Part shown: positions 44,936 through 56,764 of the stretch, in pieces
How the letters are laid out: every line of letters begins with the position of its first letter
Numbering within the stretch: the stretch's first letter is position 1
Notes under the pieces: model-generated
What the model was told of the DNA's origin: nothing
Database searches by the model: none
What the model saw: only the letters and a program-made list of their open reading frames with translations
Source of the DNA: Gossypium raimondii
Lineage: Eukaryota; Streptophyta; Magnoliopsida; Malvales; Malvaceae
Assembly: GCF_025698545.1 (NCBI RefSeq)
Contig: NC_068572.1
Location: forward strand, 1,612,001-1,676,000
Length of the DNA stretch: 64,000 nucleotides
Direction of reading: 5' to 3'
Made by a program: the position numbers and the translations under genes

Positions 44936-47640
44936 TACCTAAGAAGCTTCGTTAGGTATCATGTTCTATTCTTATGGAGTGATTCTCTTCTTGCATTGCA
45001 ATCATCCGCTTTCATGAATCTTCACAGCTAATTGCCTCGGAATAAGTAGATGGCTCTTGATTTGCATATATATCTTCAATCACATTTAAAGCATAAGCAA
45101 CTAGATCAGATTTGGCAAACCTCTTTTGAGGTTTAATTTCTCTTCTAAGTTTATTCTTGGCAATAGAATATTGTGGTGCTAACTGTAGTGAAGAAGCAAC
45201 TCTACTATGAGTTTCTATACTAACCTAAGGTGTAGATTTTATTATAGATCCTGGATCAATCTGAAGTTCCATCTGCTTCACATGTGTGTTTGATCTCTAC
45301 CGGTCTTTATCAGAAGAGTTTTTAATAGATATGTGAGGCAGCATAGCATTTTCATCAAAAATAACATCTCTACTAATGACAACTTTCCTAATTTCAAGAC
45401 ATCATAACTTATGTCATTTAACATCAGACTTATATCCAAGAAAAACACACTTAATATATCTAGGTTCCAATTTATTATTATCAACATGAGCATACATATG
45501 ACACCCAAAAATCTTCAAATCAGAATAATTAGTAGGAATACCAAACCATACCACTTGTGGAGTTTTTTTCTCAATGGCAATGGACAGAGACTAGCTAATC
45601 AGAAAATATGCAGTACCACCCGTTTTAGCCCAAAATGACTTCGGTAAACAAATATTTGACAATATACATCAAACCTTTTCTATTCATTCGTTCTAATACA
45701 TCATTTTATTGTTGAGTTTGGAGAACTATATAAGTGTCTCACGATTCCTTTTAATTTGCACAATTAATTAAATTCATCAGAGCAGAATTCCAAGTCATTA
45801 TCTGCGCAGAGGTGTTTTATCTGTTTCCTGTCTGCTTCTCAATCATCGTATTCCAATCATTAAACGTGAGCAACACATCAATTTTCTGCTTCAGAAAGAA
45901 TGTCTAAACTTTTTTGGAAAAATTGTCAATGATCGTCAGCATATAATTAGCGCTACCCCTTGAAGGCACTTTAGATGGTCCCTGGAGATTAGAATGAATA
46001 TAATCTAGCATTCCCTTCGTGTTATGGATTCTTCTGGTGAATCAAATTCTCTTTTGCTTCTCAAAAACACAATGCTCACAAAAATTCAGTTTGCTAATGC
46101 CTTATCCATTAAGAAGTCCTCTTTTGCCTAATTTATTCATGTCGTTCTCACTTATATACCATAGACGCATATGCCAAAGTCTAGTAACATCATCATCTAA
46201 CAAGCAAGAGGAAGCGACGACTGCATCAGTAATAGTTGAACATACAAAATATATAACTTAGCAGTCTTTCTCTACCCTTTTATCACAACGAGAGAACCCT
46301 TGTTAATCTTTAGAACCTCATTTTCAGATGTGTACTTGTATCATTTTAAATCAAGAGTACTCAACGAAATCAAATTTCTCTTCAATTCTAGTATGTGTCG
46401 TACGTCACTAACTATTTTGACGACTCCATCAAACATATTAATTTTTGTCGTGCCAATACATAAAAATTTACATGAAGCATTATTTCTCATCAAAACAACA
46501 CCTTCAAACATTTTTTCATATGTTGCAAACCAATCTCGATTGAGACTCATTTAGAAAGTGCAGCCAGGATCGAGAATCCACTTATTGCTTACTTTAGAGT
46601 TGTCAACAAAAGAAACTAGGAGTTCACCATCGATGTAGTCTTCTACTACATCAACTTCACCGAATTGTTCTAGTTGTTTTTCCTTTTGATTTGCAACCTC
46701 CCTTTTGATATTATTTTACAACTTACTTATAGCACTTAGACTTAAAGCATCTTTTCTTTTTGCAGAAATTACAAGTTTTACATTTGTTTGAAGATCTCAA
46801 TCTACCCTTAGATTTATTGTCAGGATTTCGTTCTTGTGTCCTCCCACGATTACCACCAGTATTTTATTTTTGTCTCTCACGAACAATGAGACCCTCTTCC
46901 TGAGAGACGAATCCAACCACAAGATGTTTCATCTTGACATACGAGGCTAAGGAATCATAGACTTCATCAACTGTAAGAGATTTGCGACTATAAAAAATTG
47001 TATCTCTAAAGATTGAATAAGACAGGGGCAACGAACAAAGCAGAATTAACCCTAAATCTTCTTTATCATACTGAACCTCCATAGTCTCTAAGTCCGAGAT
47101 GATTTCTTTAAACACAGTTAAGTGTTTGACCAAAGACATACCTTCTTCCAAATGATGAGAATAAAGATGATGCTTTAGATACAACTTGCTAATCAGGGTT
47201 TTCGACATGCATAGCTACTCTAGCTTCGTCCATAATGCAGCGGCGATCTTCTCTTTCAACACGTCCTAAGAATTTCATTCGATAGATGCAGATGTAAGTG
47301 TGTTAGAACTTTTCAATCCTTACGCTACTTCTTTTCAAGCGTCAATGTCAAAGGCATCTTATCCAACCCTAGTAGGGCATCCTCTAAATTCATCAGCACA
47401 AGAACTGTCTGCATCTGCCATAATGAGAATCTGGTATTGCAATTTAACAACAAAATATTATACTTCAATGTCGCCATTACTGTGATCAAGACAAGCAACC
47501 CGAAAAGTTTTGATATCGGTTTGTTAAAATTAATGTCAATAATGGCAGTAGAATGATCACAAAACAATAAGAAAAGAAAAATAAGAACATATAGATTTAC
47601 AAGGAAAACCCTTTTGGGAAAAACCATGGGCAGAGGATGA
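44936..47640 (-). pseudogene. Decayed Ty1/copia retrotransposon (gag to integrase)
   Basis: On the minus strand, reading right to left: a gag-like region (about 47400-47490, F-S-L-W-Q-M-Q), a UBN2/gag region (46864-47208, L-Y-L-K-H-H-L-Y), a Cys-rich zinc-knuckle-like stretch (about 46720-46790) and a protease region (about 46560-46640) where the active-site triad D-[ST]-G reads D-P-G. A pre-integrase segment follows (46341-46550, L-K-R-N-L-I-S-L), then the end of integrase (about 45350-45450, F-L-G-Y-K-S-D). Stops and frame changes interrupt every part, and reverse transcriptase and LTRs were not found. It separates the two duplication copies. Confidence 0.8.
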
Positions 47641-48889
47641 GAAATTCACTAATGTTGAAAACGAATAATACAAGAGGATTTTCGACTATATCTATTTAAA
47701 AGTTGAAAAATCCTATTCTAATCAATTAATAGTATAGCTACGGTGAGCAAAGATATCGTTCCTACGAGGACTAAAAGTACTAGTAATTACTGTCTTTCTA
47801 TTATTTAACCGATAAATACAAGTGATTGATTAAACTAAAATTAACTAAATTAATTAACTACGAACGCAACAGAACAAATCAAGAAAATAATCGAGTAAAC
47901 AACCAAGAAGCGAAACAATATCCAGGAAAGAATTCACTTAGATTTCATCTGTCATTATCAATACAAATTACGCAATTTCTTCACTTAGTATCTTGATATG
48001 TAGAAATTCCTTAATTATACTAATATATCTCTTTAAGAATAAGATAAACTAACTCTAGGTTGACTAATTGAAATTTCTTTCTAATTAAAACCCCTATTAT
48101 CGTATTAACTTGAGCTATGGATTCCCCTATTAGATTTGACTCTAATCCGGTAGATTTATGTCTTCCTATTTCTAGGATTGCATGCAACTCCACTCAATTA
48201 CGCTAGATCTACTTTTAAACAGGGTCTATTCCTTCTCTAATTTAAGCACATCAAACATGAATCAATAGTCTAGAAATATTAAACCAAGAATTAAGCACAC
48301 ATAATTCAGAACAAGATCTAAGTATTTATTGCATAAAATAAAAATATAAATATAAAATTCATCACAGGGTTCATCTCACCTAGGTATTTAAAAAATTATT
48401 TCATTCTAGCAAATAAAAACACCAAAAATACAGTATAACCACAAGAAATAAAAAAACTCATAATAATCTCTAAAGAAATCAAAAGGGAATCTTCATTCTT
48501 GACGAAAATCTACTTCAATGATGTTTTTCGAGTTGTTTTCTTGAATATTCTCTGACGGCTCACTCTTATCTTCTTATTTTTGTCATATATACGTCTTAGC
48601 ATGCTCAAAAAAACCTAAAAACCACATTTTTCCACAGGTTTAGAGTGCAAATCGCGAAATCGACAGAATGGTCCAACCAGTGTGGCTCCTGCAGCTTGCT
48701 CCAATTTTTTGATTTTCCCTCATTTTGCTCTCAAATGCTCTCCTGAGTATAAAAACTTGAATTTAAAAGATTAGGAGCATAAAATTCACCATTTTAATCG
48801 AATAATCATCCAAAAACACATTAAGAATGAGGCTAAAACATGTTACTTTTAACACTTATTAAGGTCACACAACTCTAACAATTGTATTA
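47641..48889. repeat. Dispersed repeat, probably retroelement-derived, unclassified
   Basis: Non-coding sequence of a kind I recognise as widespread in dicot genomes (TGGATTCCCCTATTAGATTT near 48118, GATTGCATGCAACTCCACTC near 48176). It ends near TAAGGTCACACAACTCTAAC (48861). I cannot assign the family or exact ends. Confidence 0.45.
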
Positions 48890-49027
48890 CAAGATTATGA
48901 CAAATGAAAACAATAATAATATTATTTGAAAATTAAAAATTAGAAAAGAATATATATATATATTTAAAAGTTCATAAAAAAGTTATAAGTAAAAGAATCA
49001 AAAAATTCTAAACAGAATCCAAACGTA

Positions 49028-49292
49028 ACGGGGCTAGACCTTTCGTCTCACAATCCGTGCGGCCTTAGGCAATCCGTTCGTCCAAACTCGCCCAAGTCAG
49101 CCTTAACTCCCAAAAGTGAGGATTCCTTAGAACTCCTCCAAGGCACCGATTTGTATAGCGGAAGCGATTTAGCCAAAAGAAGCCACAAGAGAACAACAAA
49201 AAGCCAAAGAAAGAATGCCCACAAAGTGTTTGAGTAAATGCTCAAGAATTCTATTACTCTTAAGAATTCAAGTTACAATGGATGATTTGCAA
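49028..49292 (-). repeat. Extra truncated LTR copy
   Basis: ACGGGGCTAGACCTTTCGTC to GGATGATTTGCAA repeats the left 265 bases of the LTR at 51822-52454 (its 3' part in element orientation). It abuts the complete LTR at 49293 directly. Confidence 0.85.
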
Positions 49293-49917
49293 TGTCACGG
49301 GGCTAGACCTTTCGTCTCGCAATCCGTGCGGCCTTAGGCGATCTGTTTGCTCCAAACTCACCCAAGTCAGTCTTAACTCAATGAGGATTCTTTAAGAACT
49401 CCTCCAAGGCACCAATTGAACAGCGGAAGCGATTTATGACAAAAGAAGCTAAGCAAAAGAACAACAAAAAGAGCGCTCGCAAAGTGTTTGAGTAAATGCT
49501 CTCTACTTCTCTTATTCACAAAGAGTAATGAAACAATTCAGGAGTGAGTACAAATGAGGGGGAGGCTCTCTATTTGTAGTTGAGCTCCCCCAAAACCGAC
49601 GGTTAAGATATAAATACATCGACGGACGAGATTAACCATATCCCTTTATTTTAGGGATTTACAAGATATGCCATATCAAATCTAATCTAATCTTTACAAG
49701 ATATGATTCTCTCTATCTTCTAAGATTAGTTACCATATTAGCCTAAGTTGCCATCTCTTCTCTATCGGGCCAACCAGGCTTCAATCTGACAGACTTCTCC
49801 AATATCTCATTGAATCGGGCCAGTTCTCGTGGGCCAAATGATCCCCATCTGAGCAATAGACCTCCATTGGATACATTTGGTGAGATGGTCACGGGCTTTG
49901 AACTGCGGCCCGTGACA
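49293..49917 (-). repeat. 3' LTR of the gag-only retrotransposon
   Basis: 625 bp, bounded by TGTCACGGGG (49293) and GGCCCGTGACA (to 49917), next to the polypurine tract. It carries several substitutions and small indels relative to the 5' LTR, so the insertion is not recent. Confidence 0.85.
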
Positions 49918-51761
49918 TTCTCCCCCACCCATTCTCGCAACGCCGTCGTTGCGACTTCTGAATGGCACTGACTTGATTCGTCTCGATCTCGTCTCGACGC
50001 CTTAGCCTTTCCCTTTATTTGGGACTTTTGCCTCGGCTTTCGTCGCTTCTTAACTCGAGCTGCCCTACTCGTTGCATTTACTCTGGTCAACTGTCCCACA
50101 TGCATCGCTTCCTTTTCATTGAAGTCCGATGCACCACCCACCTCTCCCATAGGTGGAAGCCTTGTCGATGACTCGGCCAACTCTGACGCTTCACTCAACT
50201 TAAGCCTCATTGGTCCCAGCTTCCCTGTTTTCATCGCAACTTTCTCTACTAAGTTCAATGACAATCTCACCTCTTCCTTGGGTGGAAGCCCCTCCAACGA
50301 CTCACCAAGCTCAGCCGTTGCCTTTCCTTTGACTCCGGCTTGTTTTGGACAGTTCCGCAACTCATGCGGACCACGGCACAAGAAGCACTTCACTCGCTTC
50401 TTTTTGCTCCTCTTTGCCCTCTTGGCTTCGGCTTTTCCCTTGCTCGAACCAAGCTTCTTGGGCTCTTTGTCTGCTCCCCTGTTCTCCTCGTTGACAGACT
50501 TCTTCGGACACTTCCGCAACCTATGCGGACCATGACACAAGAAGCACTCAACTGGTTTCTTCTCGCTTTTGGCCTCCTTGGCTTCGACACCCCTTGCACT
50601 CGAACCAAGTACCAAGGCCTTACCCACCGGCTTCTCTTTAAGCGCGAATTTCTTTGGACACTTCTTCAACATATGTGGACCATTGCAAAGAAAGCATTTC
50701 AGCTTGTCCCTTTTCCTCTTGGGTTTCTTCTTCTCAACTCGTGGTTTCCCATTACCACCATTGTCGCCGTTGCCATTGCCATCCATACTATCTTCCTTGT
50801 GATCCATTTCACATACGCCCCTTCCCTCGGACTTGGAAGACCCAAGCTTGTCTTTCCCTTGACCAAGCTTCACCATGGATTCAACTACCATCATGGCTTC
50901 CGATAGCTTTTGGACACCTCTTTGTTCCACCTCCTGTCTGACCCACGGCTTCAATCCCTTTCGAAAAGCAAGCAATGCTTCTTCATCGGTCAAGTTTGCA
51001 ACTTGGAGCATGAGTTCCCTGAACTCTCGAACATACTACCCCACTGTGCCTTGTTGTGTTATCCCTTGCAACTTTACCGAAGCTTCTTCCTCGACAAACT
51101 CTGGGTAAAACTGTCCCTTCAATTCGCATTGGAACTCCTGCCACGTCCCAATCTCTCCTTGCCTTTTATCTGTGGTCCAACGTCGCCACCATAAAAGCGC
51201 AATGTTAGTAAGAAACATTGAAGCAGTATTTACCTTAACCACATCATCTATGATGCCTTTGGCACGGAAGTAGTGCTCCATCCTCCACAAGAAATTGTCC
51301 ACATCGCATGCAGACCTTGTCCCCGTAAACTCTTTCGGCTTTGGGACATCCTCATTGCTGAGTGCTGCACTTGACACTCCTTTCCCCACGGCTACTTGAC
51401 ACAAGGCCAGCTCTCCCTCGAGCTCCTCTATTCTTGTGCTCAAAGCCCTCGTCGTGGCAATTGTTTCCTCCTTCAAAGCCATCATCATGGCCTCAAGAGC
51501 ATCATTCCTCTCTGTCAGCTTCTTCCTTTGGGAATCTAGCAACTCTTGCACGATATCCCTTTGGGAAGTAAGACCCATGATCAAACAGTCCCTGGACTGC
51601 TCCCTCAAGTCATCAATGCTTTTCCCAAGCGCATTGTCTGACTCTTTGGCGTCCTCCATGGACTTCTCAAGTTTACCCACGCGTTCTTCAACAGTTGACA
51701 ACATTTCCCTCAAAGACTTCCTCGCCCACCTTTGTTCGAACTCTTCTCTTGACATCCCCAT
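49743..51761 (-). pseudogene. Retrotransposon gag with three zinc knuckles, one in-frame stop
   Basis: One frame runs from ATG at 51761 (context ACCATGG) to the stop ending at 49743, broken only by TAG at 51038-51036. The N-terminal ~110 residues are heptad-rich and probably coiled coil. A retrotransposon gag region follows (W-W-R-R-W, and F-x-x-E-L-K-x-Q-F-Y-P). Then come three zinc knuckles C-X2-C-X3-H-X4-C at about 50660-50696, 50510-50546 and 50350-50387, separated by Lys-rich linkers. The last ~58 codons lie inside the 3' LTR. Described only; whether the stop is read through is unknown. Confidence 0.85.
49918..49930 (-). other. Polypurine tract of the gag-only retrotransposon
   Basis: GGGTGGGGGAGAA on the minus strand directly precedes the 3' LTR start TGTCACGG. 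Confidence 0.85.
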
Positions 51762-51802
51762 GGTGCCTTTGAACCGACAACTCAGATATTACTTGGTTCA
51801 AA

Positions 51803-51819
51803 CCTTGGCTCTGATACCA
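51803..51819 (-). other. Primer-binding site (initiator Met-tRNA)
   Basis: TGGTATCAGAGCCAAGG on the minus strand, two bases after the 5' LTR end, matches the usual plant site complementary to initiator tRNA-Met. Confidence 0.9.
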
Positions 51820-51821
51820 CT

Positions 51822-52454
51822 TATCACGGGGCTAGACCTTTCGTCTCGCAATCCGTGCGGCCTTAGGCGATCCGTTCGTCCAAACTCGCCCAAGTCAGCC
51901 TTAACTCCCAAAAGTGAAGATTCCTTAGAACTCCTCCAAGGCACCGATTTGTATAGCGGAAGCGATTTACCCAAAAGAAGCCACAAGAGAACAGCAGAAA
52001 GCCAAAGAAAGAATGCCCACAAAGTGTTTGAGTAAATGCTCAAGAATTCTATTACTCTTAAGAATTCAAGTTACAATGGATGATTTACAAGTGAGGGGGA
52101 GGCTCTCTATTTATAGTTGAGCTTTCCCAAAACCGACGGTCAAGATACATGTACATCGACGGACGAGATTCACTATATCCCTTGATTTTAGGGATTTACA
52201 AGATTTACCATATCAAATCTAATCTAATCTTACAAGATATGATTCTATTCTATCTTCTAAGATTAGTTACCAAAATAGCTTAAGTTGCCATGGCTTGATC
52301 ATTGGGCCAACCAGGCTTCAATCTGATAGGCTTCTTTAATAGCTCTTTGAATCGGGCCAGTTCTTGTGGGCTAAATGTCCCCCATCTAATCGATAGACCT
52401 CCATGGGGCGCTCCTTGTGGCATGGTCATGGGCTTTGCACTTTGGCCCGTGACA
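51822..52454 (-). repeat. 5' LTR of the gag-only retrotransposon
   Basis: 633 bp between TATCACGGGG (51822) and GGCCCGTGACA (to 52454). It holds a TATA-like CTATAAATAGAG on the minus strand near 52110. Confidence 0.85.
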
Positions 52455-52570
52455 CTAAGATATAGTTCCGAATAAATCTAAAACAATGTGTACACGTGAT
52501 TTATGTAAGGTAAACTTGAAATCCAAATTCTCAAAGTTCAAAACTTTAACTTTTACCAATTGTATAAAGA

Positions 52571-53690
52571 ATTATTCAATAAGTATTAATGTATAGAGTG
52601 TTTTAAATCAATATGATATATATATATATGTATTGGATTGGTTCGAAAATTTATATACATTATAAGTATAATTATATCGACAAATTTAACACGATAAATC
52701 TTTAAAATAAAATATTATTAGTTGTACCAAAAAAGGTCGTTAGACTTGTATATATGAATTTAAAGTGTTGACAACAACGTACAACTAAAAGAATGAACAA
52801 AATTTAAGTCAAAATTAGTTTTAAAAGTCAATGCAAAATAAAGAGGAGTTAGTAACAACTCTTTTTTGTCGTTATGGATATAATAGCAATTGACAACCAT
52901 AAATGAACCAACTGGAGAAGCGATTCAATCGTCATATTTTACATTTCATTCATATAGATATTGCATGTCAAAATTATTATAAATTTTAAATTTTAAATTA
53001 TTTATTTATATAAAAATTTAATTATTCAATTAAGTATTAATGTATAGTGTGTTTTAAATCGATAAGATACATATATGTATTAGATTGTTTCAAAATTTAT
53101 ATATATGATAAGTATAATTATATCAATAAATTTAATACAGATAAAGCTTTAAAATAAAATATTATTAGTTGTACCAAAAAAAGGTCTTTAGACTTGTACA
53201 CACAAGAAGAATAAAGTCAATGCAAAATAAGGAGGAGTTAGTAACTACTCTTTTTTTGTCGTTATGGATATAATAGCAATTGACAACCATAAATGAACCA
53301 ACTGGAGAAGCGATTTAATCGTCATATTTTACATTTCATTCATATAGATATTGCATGTCAAAATTATTATAAATTTTTAATTTTTAATTTTTTATTTATA
53401 TAAAAATTTAATTATTCAATAAGTATTAATGTATAGAGTGTTTTAAATCGATAAGATACATATATGTATTAGATTGGTTCAAAATTTATATATATGATAA
53501 ATATAATTATATCAATAAATTTAATACAGATAAATCTTTAAAATAAAATATTATTAGTTGTACCAAAAAGGTCTTTAGACTTGTACACACAAGAAGATAA
53601 AGTCAATGCAAAATAAAGAGGAGTTAGTAACTACTCTTTTTTGTCGTTATGGATATAAATAGCAATTGACAACAAAACATTTATTTAATA
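52571..53690. repeat. Tandem triplication, units of about 450, 390 and 280 bp
   Basis: Units start with ATTATTCAA-TAAGTATTAATG at about 52571, 53022 and 53411. They share GTACCAAAAA-GGTC and GTCGTTATGGATATAA. Units 2 and 3 are much closer to each other than to unit 1. One older single copy is in duplication copy A (about 44465-44640). Confidence 0.85.
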
Positions 53691-54299
53691 ATTTTATTTA
53701 TCATTATGGATGCATTCTGAAAAATCTAAATAATTTAATCCCTTTGAATTTTATTTTGTGAGAAAGATTAATTTTTAGTATTAATTTTTCATTCATTATT
53801 CAACTATTTTGAGCATATGATATACCGTTATAAAGGTCTTATTGGGTAGAATATAAAACTATAATTTTATAATTTAGATATCTACTTTTACTAATCGAAA
53901 ATATACCTCAAAGCTTCCAAACAATCAAATTAACTTATGATTTATGCGATTTGAACCCGAATTTCTAAAGTTCATGCCCTTAACTTGTGTCAACTGTATC
54001 AAAATTTCATATATAAAGTTTACTTGAATAAAATAAAACAAAATTAATAATTTAATAGAATCAATTTTAGATTTAATCCTCAATTGACAATTATAAGTCT
54101 TTTCTTTAATATACAAATTAAAATATATTGATGAGCAAATCCATTAATAGCGGTGCAGAAATATCTTACGTAGCCCCTCTCCTATAAATTAATGACACCA
54201 TCTATTTTATCTAAGAAAAATAAAATTAGCAGCATTAAATATACATTATCATTTCAGAATCTCAACAATTGCAAATATAATACTATGCAATAAGAACGA

Positions 54300-54840
54300 T
54301 GAGCCGGATCGGGTTGGTGCAAAGTTTTAGGTTTGTTTTTTAGGTCTTGTCTAGAGCATGAGTCTAAAATTTTGTTCAAGCTCGGTTTAAATAAAAAACG
54401 CTAAATTTGAGTTTGATCCTGCCCGCATGTATTAAAATTTTTTCTATATTAATTTAAAAAATATAATACATCAAATACACTAAAAACATTAAAATAAAAA
54501 TTGAAAATGCATTAAAAACAAGTCTTTATACTTAAATAACACTAAAATAATTGCAACTTGCAAACAAACGTCGTTAAAATAATAGCAAAATTAACAATAA
54601 AACAAGAGTCGTACAATATTCAAATAATGACAACAAAATAATAGTAATATATTACCAAAATGGTGGCAAAAAAAGAAGAAGACAAATTCAAGTCGGGCCA
54701 GGCCCGATTCGTTTAAAAAAACATATATTAATTTTTGTCTAAACTCATTTTTTGAATTTATATTTTTATCCAAATCCTCATACTTTTTAAGTGACTCTTT
54801 AAACATAAACAGATGATCAAACTCATGATCAGGTATAGGC
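54300..54840. mobile_element. Degenerate GGCCCG-family element in duplication copy B
   Basis: Starts GATGAGCCGGATCGGG and ends near CATGATCAGGTATAGG, with GGGCC remnants at 54698-54710. It is the counterpart of the element in copy A, with a different interior. Confidence 0.5.
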
Positions 54841-55167
54841 TAACCCCAATGATAATAAAGCTCAAAAAGTATTTTAATATAGATTTTAAGATATGTTTCC
54901 AACTTTGTTGTTATATAAACATGAATTTTGAAACTCAATGCATTATTAAAGGAATTAAAAATTTTAAAATTCAAGTCAAAGTAAATTTTAAAAGTCAATG
55001 CAAAACAAAGAGGATTTACCAATATATATATATTTTTGGTCATTATGTATATAACAGTGGTTGGACTCTATAAAAAAATTAGCTGTATATAATATTATAA
55101 TAATTTTTAAAAAATTGCGATATTTTTTTTATTATGTATATAATAGTAATCCGCCATTACTATGATA

Positions 55168-55370
55168 TATACTGGACCTGATTATGGATCGGATTATTCG
55201 TCTAGATTTAAAGGCTTGTCTAAAAAGTGGAAAGATTTTGGCAAAAATATTTGTCCGAAAAATAGATTTGAACAAAAAATAATGTTTGTTTTCTAAATGG
55301 GCCGGACTTTGAGTAAGACTTTTTTGACCTGGGTCCGACTTGAACTTGACCCGACTCATGATCAGGTTTA
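55168..55370. mobile_element. Short GGCCCG-family fragment
   Basis: CCTGATTATGGATCGG at the left mirrors CCGACTCATGATCAGG at the right, and GGGCCGGACTTTGAG lies inside. Confidence 0.55.
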
Positions 55371-55639
55371 TTTTAGACACAACAACATGATAAAGTTGTA
55401 ATAATTTTATTGTCATTTTAAAACTATATGAAATGTAATTTCAATAACACCATTTTAAAATTATTACTAATATAACATTTAGAAATTAATTATTTTGTCA
55501 TTATATATATAATGTGCAATTGGGAAAAAAATTCGTTGTAAATATAATATTAGAAAAATACGTGGCACAACGATTAGAATAAGTAGGTGCAAATTCAAGA
55601 ATATTATTTCATAGGGACATTTTCAAACGTTTCATCTTA

Positions 55640-55967
55640 ATATTCTCCTAGTCCTTGTAATTTTCTTTATGCAGAATTTAATCCTTTTACTTTTATTTTT
55701 AGGAATTTAGTCTTTCTTCTTTAGAAATTCAAAATTCAGGTCAAATTGTTAATCCCGCTAAAATTCTTTTGTTATAAACTCATTGGTGTGACATTTTGAA
55801 ATAACAAAAAATATTTCACTTGGTAGCCATGTGACAAAGAAATGATATTGTGATTGACCTAAATCTGAAAAAGTTGAAGGATTAAATTATTAAAAATAAA
55901 AGTAGGGGGACTAAATTCCAAATTTAGGAATAATACATGGGGTTAGGGCATATTTTAACTAAAAATA
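55640..55967. mobile_element. Second copy of the GGTTAAAATATG MITE-like family
   Basis: Shares with 36903-37375 the internal blocks TTTGAAATAA, GGTAGCCAT, TTTTTAGGAATTTAGTC and GGCATATTTTAAC; the left end is decayed. Confidence 0.6.
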
Positions 55968-56056
55968 AACATGTATAACTAAGTGAGATGGTGTTTACAA
56001 TATTTGAGGGCTAAACCCCAAAGATAGCAAGATTCTAGAGATATTTTAGTGCAACT

Positions 56057-56215
56057 TTTTTTTGACACAATACCTAAAACTACCCATAACTCCTCCCAAC
56101 CCATAAACAGGAGGATAATACGCTTCAGCACACTCGAAACCATGTCCTCCTGTATTGACAACAATACCCATACTAATCAAATTAAAACTCAATCGACTTC
56201 AGCGTAACTTTTTAA
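56057..56215 (-). mobile_element. tRNA-derived SINE-like copy
   Basis: Reverse complement of the pattern in the plus-strand copies at 56765: GGAGGACATGGTTTCGAG (B-box-like), then TGCTGAAGCG-ATTATCCTCC, ending GTTTTAGGTATTGTGTC before an A-rich stretch. Confidence 0.55.
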
Positions 56216-56764
56216 GATATGTAAATAAAACCAAAGATAGTTATAAATTAATGTTAGGTAGACTCATATATTATACACATACATGTGAAACAACTTTTAT
56301 AAAACATTAAATAATATATCCTTCTATTTCAAGAAATTTGATTTCATTTGTCAGAATTTGATCTATTTGATAAACACATGAATTTATTTTATTGTTTTAT
56401 TTATTTTTGCACATAAATGGTTGGAATGTTGATTTCTGATATTCTTTATCATATTAATTGTCGAGTTATTAATTTTAATTCTATAATTTAATGACAACAT
56501 TTAATAGTATTATCCAATAAAATTAACTTAAAAGAGGTATTAATTTTTTAATTTTTATAAAATAAAATAATAATTTGCAAATATGAATTAGAGTATTGGC
56601 AACAGAGCATTGTAAAATAATTAACAAAATATACATTGTAAATAGAGAATTTAACAACTTTTTTGGTTTGGTCACTTTAGAATTCACATACAATAAATCA
56701 TTATCCTACGCACCATTAGCAAACAATTTTTGCTATTTGATTTCATCTAGATTTGTCCGTAGAT

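Larger units (their letters stand above)
49293..52454 (-). mobile_element. Gag-only LTR retrotransposon (TR-GAG-like, Ty3/gypsy type), 3.16 kb
   Basis: On the minus strand: 5' LTR 51822-52454, primer-binding site 51803-51819, gag 49743-51761, polypurine tract 49918-49930, 3' LTR 49293-49917. The LTRs begin TGTCACGGGCC and end in CCCCGTGACA or CCCCGTGATA. The 1.9-kb interior has no room for protease, reverse transcriptase or integrase, so it would depend on a related autonomous element. TR-GAG is a described class of such non-autonomous elements. The sequence around the insertion matches an uninterrupted site in duplication copy A. No target duplication is recognisable, probably because of the rearranged left end. 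Confidence 0.85.
48890..55000. repeat. Segmental duplication, copy B (expanded)
   Basis: Same order of blocks as 43015-44935. The LTR element at about 49028-52454 falls between AGAATCCAAACGTA and CTAAGATATAGTTCCGAATA, a join continuous in copy A (near 43148-43185). A tandem triplication at 52571-53690 and the end block GGTATAGGCTAACCCCAA (54831) complete it. Confidence 0.8.

Noticed and set aside
50119-51194. Several overlapping plus-strand open frames (up to 188 codons)
   Set aside because: They are antisense to the long gag frame, which has real domains; their composition is the shadow of a GC-richer coding region.
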